DNA from: Mailhella sp. | GTDB lineage: Bacteria > Desulfobacterota > Desulfovibrionia > Desulfovibrionales > Desulfovibrionaceae | Length of the DNA stretch: 11,276 nucleotides | Assembly: GCA_017940105.1 (NCBI GenBank) | Contig: JAGAZG010000079.1 | Span: 1-11,276 of the forward strand | Reading direction: 5' to 3' | Shown here: piece by piece, positions 6,178 to 11,276 of the stretch | Layout: each line of letters opens with the position of its first letter | Position numbering within the stretch: position 1 is the first letter of the stretch | The notes under the pieces: model-generated | Databases searched by the model: none | What the model was told of the DNA's origin: nothing | Seen by the model: the letters and a program-made list of their open reading frames with translations, nothing else | Made by a program: the position numbers and the translations under genes

Positions 6178-6706
6178 TGCCAAGTAATGGGCATATCCCT
6201 GAACGGAAGGGAAGGACAGTTTTTCTGTCCTGCTGTGCTCTCAATAGAGAGCTTGACATTTGCAGGCGTCACCACATGCCTAAGATGTCATGCCAAGCGG
6301 GTTTTTCCTGTGAGGTTTCCGGAGTCTGGGCAATCCAGATACCGGGTGTGTGTTGGCCCCTGCGGGACCACCTGTTTTGCGGAAGAGATTCCGAAAAGTT
6401 CAGGTTGGCGGCCAGGCCGGCTTTGTTTTGTTGATGATCGTTTCGGGCGCGGAGGCTGCCAAGGTTCCATTCTCCTTATCCCCCGAAAGCATTGCAAAGA
6501 AAAGCCGGGCAGCTGAAACGCTGCAAGGCCGTTCCTGACGTTAGGTGTAGGAACGAAAGCGCGTTTGTCCTGCAAGGTGAGCAGGGCAAAGCTCTTTAGA
6601 TGGCCGGCAAGAAGCTGGCCAGCCGCCTGAAGGCGGTGGATTCTCCGGCTGAAATAGCTCTTTGAGGATCAGCCGGAGCGGGTTTGCCAGAAAATGGAGA
6701 TTCGCA
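6178..6706 (+). ncRNA. Long structured 5' leader of the S10 operon (candidate cis-regulatory RNA)
   Basis: About 530 bases separate the predicted promoter from rpsJ, with no credible gene. Inverted repeats that could fold in the transcript are: 6213-6231 (7 bp, TTTTT loop), 6237-6252 (6 bp, AATA loop), 6319-6345 (4+5 bp), 6380-6393 (5 bp, GAGA loop of GNRA type), 6504-6529 (3+5 bp), 6530-6555 (6 bp), 6561-6592 (10-12 bp with one G-U and one bulge), 6601-6621 (8 bp with one G-U), 6623-6636 (5 bp) and 6643-6678 (9 bp, perfect). The last six are packed nearly end to end. In E. coli the S10 leader is the target by which ribosomal protein L4, encoded here as the third gene, represses its own operon. 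This leader shows no recognised similarity to that one, so shared function is inference. I do not recognise a known RNA family. Confidence 0.6.
6643..6678 (+). promoter_or_regulatory. 9-bp stem-loop just before the rpsJ ribosome-binding site
   Basis: CTCCGGCTG (6643-6651) and CAGCCGGAG (6670-6678) are perfectly complementary. The 18-base loop holds a small inner CTC-ttt-GAG helix. The stem ends 17 bases before the rpsJ Shine-Dalgarno (GGAG, 6696-6699). Its left arm contains TCTCC (6642-6646), which can also pair with GGAGA at 6696-6700. Two exclusive structures, one freeing and one masking the ribosome site, are thus possible. Confidence 0.5.
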
Positions 6707-7024
6707 ATGACGACAGTTGGCAGTGATCGTATCCGTATCAAGCTTAAGGCTTACGATTACCGCATCCTGGACAAGGCTGTGGCGGAAATCGTGGACACGG
6801 CGCGCAATACCGGCGCCAATGTGGCTGGGCCAATTCCTCTGCCCACCAACATTCACAAGTACACGATTCAGCGCTCGGTGCATGTGGATAAAAAGTCCCG
6901 TGAGCAGTTCGAGATGAGGGTGCACAAGCGCCTTATGGATATCCTCGAACCCACGCAACAGACCGTGGACGCTCTGGGCAAGCTTTCCTTGCCCGCCGGC
7001 GTGGATGTGGAAATTAAGCTTTAG
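6707..7024 (+). CDS. rpsJ: 30S ribosomal protein S10
   Basis: First gene of the S10 operon, 105 aa, normal length. S10 sits in the head of the small subunit and also serves as NusE in transcription antitermination with NusB. The family pattern is intact: RIRIKLKAYDYRILD near the N-terminus, GPIPLPTNIHKYTIQRSVHVDKKSREQFEMRVHKRLMDI in the long loop and following segment, and the LPAGVDVEIKL end. ATG 6707 is chosen over an in-frame ATG at 6662 because GGAG (6696-6699) lies 7 bases before it and the extra residues would lie in the leader stem-loop. rplC follows after 11 bases. Its wording is closest, from memory, to Desulfovibrio. Confidence 0.98.
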   Translation: MTTVGSDRIRIKLKAYDYRILDKAVAEIVDTARNTGANVAGPIPLPTNIHKYTIQRSVHVDKKSREQFEMRVHKRLMDILEPTQQTVDALGKLSLPAGVDVEIKL

Positions 7025-7035
7025 AGAGGGGCGTC

Positions 7036-7665
7036 ATGTCTGAAAAAATGGGTATTATTGGACGAAAGCTGGGCATGACTCGTATTTTCGCCGATGACGG
7101 CAGCGCTGTTGCTGTGACCGTGGTCAAGGCCGGGCCCTGCCCCGTGACCCAGGTCAAGACGGTTGAAAAAGATGGGTATAACGCTCTTCAGCTCGCCTTT
7201 GAGGAAGTTGCCGAAAAGAAGGTGAACAAGGCGATGCGCGGGCATTTCGCCAAGGCCGGCGTGGCGCCGTGCCGCGAAACCCGCGAGCTTCGTCTCTCCG
7301 GACCGTCTGGGTATGAGGTCGGTCAGGTTGTCACCGCAGAAGTTTTTGCGGCCGGCGACGTGGTGAAGGTGACGGGCACCAGTATAGGCAAGGGGTATCA
7401 GGGCGTTATGCGCCGGTGGAACTTCCACGGCAGCGATGACGGTCATGGCGATGAAAAGGTTCATCGTTCCGGTGGTTCCATCGGTAACAACACCTTTCCT
7501 GGTCATGTTATTAAAGGCCGTAAGATGGCTGGGCAGTGGGGTGCCGAACGTGTTACCCAGCAGGGCCTGACCGTCGTTGAAGTACGTCCTGAGGATAATG
7601 TCATCCTCATCAAGGGTGCCGTGCCAGGACCGAAGAATGGTCTTGTGCTGGTGCGCAAGCAGTAG
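7036..7665 (+). CDS. rplC: 50S ribosomal protein L3
   Basis: An early-assembling large-subunit protein, 209 aa, one of the two proteins that start 50S assembly; its long loop reaches toward the peptidyl-transferase centre. It begins MGIIGRKLGMTRIF and carries the conserved loop RSGGSIGNNTFPGHVIKGRKMAGQWG. In E. coli the loop glutamine at position 150 is methylated by PrmB; the aligned residue here appears to be threonine (NNTFPG), so that modification is not expected. Start ATG 7036 is preceded by GAGAGGGG. The gene lies 11 bases after rpsJ, and 23 bases separate it from rplD. Confidence 0.98.
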   Translation: MSEKMGIIGRKLGMTRIFADDGSAVAVTVVKAGPCPVTQVKTVEKDGYNALQLAFEEVAEKKVNKAMRGHFAKAGVAPCRETRELRLSGPSGYEVGQVVTAEVFAAGDVVKVTGTSIGKGYQGVMRRWNFHGSDDGHGDEKVHRSGGSIGNNTFPGHVIKGRKMAGQWGAERVTQQGLTVVEVRPEDNVILIKGAVPGPKNGLVLVRKQ

Positions 7666-7688
7666 TGCGCAACACAGGAGATGAAGCA

Positions 7689-8318
7689 ATGGCTGTAGTG
7701 AAAGTATACGATCAGAACATGCAGGAAACGGGGGAAGTAACCCTCGCTCCGGAAGTGTTCGAAGTCGAAGTGAGGCCGGAGATTCTGAACCTTGTGGTTC
7801 GTGCATACCGCGCCGCGCTGCGTGCTGGAACGCATGCTGCGAAGACGCGTGCGTTTGTTTCCGGCGGCGGAAAGAAGCCCTTTAAGCAGAAGGGCACCGG
7901 TAATGCGCGTGAAGGTTCCAACCGCTCTCCCATTATGCGTGGTGGCGCGATTATTTTTGGACCCCATCCCCGCGATTACAGTTTTAAAGTCAATAAGAAG
8001 GTTCGCAGCCTTGCACTTCGCATGGCTCTTTCCTCACGTCTGGCCGACGGGCTCATGGTCATAAAGGGTATTGAGCTTGCAGAGGCAAAAACCAAGCTTT
8101 TCGCAAACGTGGCAAAGTCCCTTGGTCTTACCAAGGCTCTTGTAGTTGCCGGTTCTGCGGAGAACGGGCCTGACACAAAGTTGGTGCTTGCATCGCGCAA
8201 CCTGCCCGGCGTGACTGTTGTCACTCCCGATGCGGTCACCGTGTATGACGTGCTCAACTGCAAGCAACTAGTATTGCTTGAAGGGGCTCTACACCAGCTG
8301 GAAGAGAGACTGAAGTAG
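7689..8318 (+). CDS. rplD: 50S ribosomal protein L4
   Basis: A large-subunit protein, 209 aa, whose extended loop lines the nascent-peptide exit tunnel at the site affected by macrolides. The tunnel-loop region is intact: GGGKKPFKQKGTGNAREGSNRSP (about residues 59-81), followed by the conserved GPHPRDYSFKVNKK. ATG 7689 is preferred to an in-frame GTG at 7665 that overlaps the rplC stop, because GGAG lies 8 bases before the ATG. In E. coli free L4 represses this operon by binding the S10 leader; the long leader here makes L4 an obvious candidate ligand, as inference. rplW follows 22 bases later. Confidence 0.98.
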   Translation: MAVVKVYDQNMQETGEVTLAPEVFEVEVRPEILNLVVRAYRAALRAGTHAAKTRAFVSGGGKKPFKQKGTGNAREGSNRSPIMRGGAIIFGPHPRDYSFKVNKKVRSLALRMALSSRLADGLMVIKGIELAEAKTKLFANVAKSLGLTKALVVAGSAENGPDTKLVLASRNLPGVTVVTPDAVTVYDVLNCKQLVLLEGALHQLEERLK

Positions 8319-8340
8319 TCGCTCCCCGAAAGGAATGAAC

Positions 8341-8628
8341 ATGGATTACACTACAATTCTTCTGAGGCCTGTAGTTACAGAAAAGGCCACTGCTCTTCGT
8401 GAAGAAGGCGTGTATGCTTTTTTTGTGGCTCCCAAGGCCAATCGGATCGAGATCGGTAAGGCAGTGGAAGAAGCCTTCAAGGTCAAGGTCGAAAATGTCA
8501 ATGTCGTCACGGTCAAGCCGCGCCGCCGCGTGCGCCAGGGCCGTGTAAAGGGGCGTATCGCCGGCTATCGCAAGGCATATGTCACTCTTGCCGCTGACAA
8601 CAAAATTGAGTTCTTCGAGGGAGTCTAG
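8341..8628 (+). CDS. rplW: 50S ribosomal protein L23
   Basis: A large-subunit protein at the tunnel exit, docking site for trigger factor and the signal recognition particle; 95 aa. It opens with the family's LLRPVVTEKAT and has the AFKVKVENVNVVTVKPRRRVRQGRVKGR segment, which ends in the basic loop contacting 23S rRNA. Two in-frame ATGs exist, at 8335 and 8341. The second is chosen because AAGGA lies 6 bases upstream of it, while the first would abut that site. rplB begins only 3 bases after the stop, so the two are probably translationally coupled. Confidence 0.97.
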   Translation: MDYTTILLRPVVTEKATALREEGVYAFFVAPKANRIEIGKAVEEAFKVKVENVNVVTVKPRRRVRQGRVKGRIAGYRKAYVTLAADNKIEFFEGV

Positions 8629-8631
8629 TCA

Positions 8632-9462
8632 ATGGCAGTTCTGAAAATGAAACCGACCTCCGCTGGACGTCGTTTCCAGACTGTTTCCGATTTCGCTGAG
8701 ATCACTAGGTCGACGCCGGAAAAGTCCCTGACAGAAGGTCTGAATAAAAAGAGCGGACGCAACAACAATGGCCGCGTTACCAGCCGTCGCCGTGGCGGTG
8801 GGCATAAACGCCTGTATCGCCTGATCGACTTCAAACGCGACAAAATGGGGATTCCTGCCAAGGTATCCGAGATCGAATACGATCCTAACCGTACCGCGCG
8901 CATTGCCCTGCTTACCTATGCTGACGGCGAAAAACGCTATATCATCGCTCCCGTTGGCATCCGTCAGGGTGATGTCGTTGAAGCGGGCGAAAAAGCTGAT
9001 ATCAAGCCCGGCAATGCTCTAGCACTGGGTCGCATTCCAGTGGGCACAAACGTTCACAACATTGAAATGCATCCGGGACGTGGCGGTCAGATGTGCCGTG
9101 CGGCCGGCACTTATGCCCAGTTGGTCGGCAGGGACGGCAAGTATGTTATCCTTCGTCTGCCCTCCGGTGAAGTGCGTAAAGTGCTTGGAACCTGTCTTGC
9201 AACCATCGGCCAGGTAGGCAACGTGCAGAATGAAAATATCAGCCTTGGCAAGGCCGGCCGCAATCGCTGGCTTGGCAATCGTCCCAAGGTGCGCGGTGTC
9301 GCAATGAACCCTGTAGACCATCCCCTTGGCGGCGGTGAAGGCCGCAGCTCGGGTGGTCGCCATCCTGTGACCCCGTGGGGCATCCCGACCAAGGGCTATA
9401 AAACCCGCGCAAAGAAGAAGCCTTCGAGCCGTCTCATCATCAAGAGCCGCGACAAGAAGTAA
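8632..9462 (+). CDS. rplB: 50S ribosomal protein L2
   Basis: The most conserved large-subunit protein, 276 aa, needed for subunit association and peptidyl-transferase activity. Conserved blocks are NNNGRVTSRRRGGGHKRLYRLIDFKR (44-69), VGTNVHNIEMHPGRGGQ (137-153) and the C-terminal MNPVDHPLGGGEGRSSGGRHPVTPWG (225-250). H230 corresponds to the functionally important E. coli H229 and is kept. The second histidine of the usual DHPHGG motif is leucine here (L232). I recall this as a variant in some lineages rather than damage. The ribosome site GAGGGAG lies inside the end of rplW. Confidence 0.98.
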   Translation: MAVLKMKPTSAGRRFQTVSDFAEITRSTPEKSLTEGLNKKSGRNNNGRVTSRRRGGGHKRLYRLIDFKRDKMGIPAKVSEIEYDPNRTARIALLTYADGEKRYIIAPVGIRQGDVVEAGEKADIKPGNALALGRIPVGTNVHNIEMHPGRGGQMCRAAGTYAQLVGRDGKYVILRLPSGEVRKVLGTCLATIGQVGNVQNENISLGKAGRNRWLGNRPKVRGVAMNPVDHPLGGGEGRSSGGRHPVTPWGIPTKGYKTRAKKKPSSRLIIKSRDKK

Positions 9463-9475
9463 TTAGGAGCCGGAC

Positions 9476-9763
9476 ATGCCAAGATCTCTTAAAAAAGGTC
9501 CCTTTGTGGACGGCAGCCTTATGAAGAAGGTGGACGCGGCCGTTGCCAGCAACGACCACAAGGTCATCAAGACCTGGTCCCGCCGCTCCATGATTCTGCC
9601 TGAAATGGTTGGTTTGACGTTTGCCGTGCACAACGGCAAAAAGTTCATTCCTGTTTTTGTCACGGAGAACATGGTAGGACACAAGATGGGCGAGTTTGCT
9701 CCAACCCGTACGTTCCACGGCCATTCTGCAGACAAAAAGACGAAAGCGGCCACGAAAAAATAG
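9476..9763 (+). CDS. rpsS: 30S ribosomal protein S19
   Basis: A small-subunit head protein, 95 aa, which forms a heterodimer with S13 near the A-site tRNA and at the bridge to the large subunit. It starts with the diagnostic MPRSLKKGPFVD and contains KTWSRRSMILPEMVGLTFAVHNGKKFIPVFV, MVGHKMGEFAPTRTFHGH and a lysine-rich tail. The start ATG follows GGAG by 7 bases. The gap from rplB is 13 bases and to rplV 12 bases. Confidence 0.98.
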   Translation: MPRSLKKGPFVDGSLMKKVDAAVASNDHKVIKTWSRRSMILPEMVGLTFAVHNGKKFIPVFVTENMVGHKMGEFAPTRTFHGHSADKKTKAATKK

Positions 9764-9775
9764 CGAGTAACGTTC

Positions 9776-10114
9776 ATGGAATCGAAAGCAGTATGCAAGT
9801 TTCAGCGCGTTTCTCCGCGCAAGACCCGTCTGGTTGCCCAGAATATCAAGGGTCTGCCTGTTGAAGACGCTCTGAACCAGCTCAAGTTCACGCCCAACAA
9901 ACCTGCCGGAGTCCTTTACGGAGTGGTGCGTTCGGCGCTGGCCAACGCCTCCCAGTTCCCTGGCATCGATGTGGACTCCATGTACGTCAAGGACGTTGTG
10001 GTAAACGAGGGTCCCACCTGGAAGCGCTTCATGCCGCGCTCTCAGGGTCGCGCAATGCACATTCGCAAGCGCACCAGCCACATTACCGTAATTCTCGCGG
10101 AAGGACAGGAATAG
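9776..10114 (+). CDS. rplV: 50S ribosomal protein L22
   Basis: A large-subunit protein, 112 aa, whose long beta-hairpin reaches into the exit tunnel beside L4. Recognised by KFQRVSPRKTRLVAQNIKG at the start and by the hairpin and strand KRFMPRSQGRAMHIRKRTSHITVIL at the end, without deletions in the hairpin of the kind linked to macrolide resistance as far as can be judged by eye. The upstream ribosome site is weak (GCGAG), so translation may be coupled to rpsS 12 bases before. rpsC follows after 4 bases. Confidence 0.97.
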   Translation: MESKAVCKFQRVSPRKTRLVAQNIKGLPVEDALNQLKFTPNKPAGVLYGVVRSALANASQFPGIDVDSMYVKDVVVNEGPTWKRFMPRSQGRAMHIRKRTSHITVILAEGQE

Positions 10115-10116
10115 GC

Positions 10117-10759
<643 letters not shown>

Positions 10760-10760
<1 letters not shown>

Positions 10761-11179
10761 TGCTTGCTCCCAAGAGAATAAAATTCCGCAAGTGGCAGAA
10801 GGGCCGCCTTCGCGGACCGGCCAACCGCGGCGCTACCATCGCCTTTGGTGAGATCGGTCTTAAAGCGGTCGAGCATGGCAAGCTTTCCAGCCAGCAGATT
10901 GAAGCTGCACGTATTGCGATGATGCGTCATATCCGTCGAGGCGGTAAAGTATGGATCAGGGTCTTTCCGGATCATCCTGTGACTGCCAAGCCTCTTGCCA
11001 CCCGTCAGGGAAGCGGCAAGGGCGCTCCTGTCGGCTGGTGCGCTCCGGTCAAACCTGGACGCGTGTTGTACGAGATCAAGGGCGTCGAGCTCGAGCTCGC
11101 CAAGCGTGCCCTTACGCTTGCAAGCCATAAGCTTCCGGTGAAGACCGTCATCGTGATCAAAGAAGGGGCGTTCGCATGA
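10760..11179 (+). CDS. rplP: 50S ribosomal protein L16
   Basis: A large-subunit protein, 139 aa, at the A-site and near the 5S rRNA, assembling late. It starts MLAPKRIKFRKWQKGRLRG, and contains RHIRRGGKVWIRVFPDHPVTAKPLATRQGSGKGAPVGWCAPVKPGRVLYEIKGV, the conserved core. It overlaps rpsC by one base (TAATG) and rpmC by four bases (ATGA), which points to coupled translation of these three genes. Intact. Confidence 0.98.
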
Positions 11180-11276
11180 AAATGAAAGAAGTTCGTGAAA
11201 TGAGCGTCGAGCAGTTACAGGCCAAGCTTGCTGAGCTGCGACAGGAGCTCTTCAACCTGCGCTTCCAACATGCTAC
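11176..11276 (+). CDS. rpmC: 50S ribosomal protein L29, N-terminal part (window edge)
   Basis: The first 33 codons are present: MKMKEVREMSVEQLQAKLAEL then RQELFNLRFQHA, the standard two-helix start of L29, which lies near the tunnel exit. ATG 11176 overlaps the rplP stop as ATGA and has GGGG 7 bases upstream. The in-frame ATG at 11182 is a less likely start. The gene runs off the window, and rpsQ is expected next from operon order. Confidence 0.95.
   Translation, partial: MKMKEVREMSVEQLQAKLAELRQELFNLRFQHA

Noticed and set aside
6253..6286. Perfect TTGACA followed by TAAGAT as a second S10 promoter
   Set aside because: The spacing is 22 bases, too long for sigma-70. TTTGCA at 6259-6264 with a 16-base spacer to TAAGAT is possible but weak, so it is not listed as a feature.
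6187..6516. Open frame of 109 codons in the S10 leader
   Set aside because: There is no Shine-Dalgarno, the composition is odd (many Cys, Arg, Gly), it overlaps other open frames in other phases, and it crosses several inverted repeats. It fits structured non-coding RNA better than a gene.
7460..7530. Missing PrmB-target glutamine in L3 as a functional anomaly
   Set aside because: The residue at this loop position varies widely among bacteria, so its absence is not unusual.
7021..7806. Long minus-strand open frame (261 codons) opposite rplC/rplD
   Set aside because: It is a shadow of highly conserved ribosomal-protein genes with biased codons, and its translation has no family resemblance. 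The same applies to 9440-10081 and 10272-10685 on the minus strand.

Overview
The window looks like the end of a draft-assembly contig from a Desulfovibrio-like sulfate- or sulfite-reducing bacterium (Desulfovibrionaceae). This rests on the wording of the ribosomal proteins, especially S3, S10 and L2, and is from memory, so genus is not claimed. The first 21 bases are Illumina adapter, not genome, so biological sequence starts at base 22.

Layout. (1) Bases 22-6014, all on the minus strand, form an accessory block. In transcription order it holds a tartrate/D-malate-type decarboxylating dehydrogenase (6014-4938), a 354-base gap, and then a complete binding-protein-dependent ABC importer: periplasmic binding protein, fused two-domain permease and ATPase (4583-666). 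A GNAT acetyltransferase whose start may overlap the ATPase follows (ends at 116), and 4 bases later comes the first 30 codons of a DUF262/GmrS-like gene, cut off by the contig end. That last gene is short and easily missed, but its IPVYQRNYSW motif is clear. (2) Bases 6015-6706 are a non-coding divergent region. It carries a likely minus-strand promoter with a 14-bp perfect palindrome, a likely plus-strand promoter behind an A-rich tract, and a long leader with about ten inverted repeats. Six of them are packed almost end to end between 6504 and 6678. (3) Bases 6707-11276, plus strand, are the S10 ribosomal-protein operon in classical order: rpsJ, rplC, rplD, rplW, rplB, rpsS, rplV, rpsC, rplP and the start of rpmC. 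Gaps are 3-23 bases and the last two junctions overlap.

How it works together. The ribosomal genes make subunits that assemble together and should be one transcript. Its leader is long and folded enough to be a plausible autoregulatory or attenuation element, and this is the strongest candidate for something undescribed here. The minus-strand genes suggest uptake of a small, probably anionic, metabolite with a hydroxy-acid dehydrogenase nearby. The transported substrate cannot be read from sequence. No tRNA, rRNA, CRISPR array, insertion sequence or integrase was seen. Most of the window is ordinary. The points of interest are the S10 leader, the unusual neighbourhood of the S10 operon, and the hidden DUF262 fragment.
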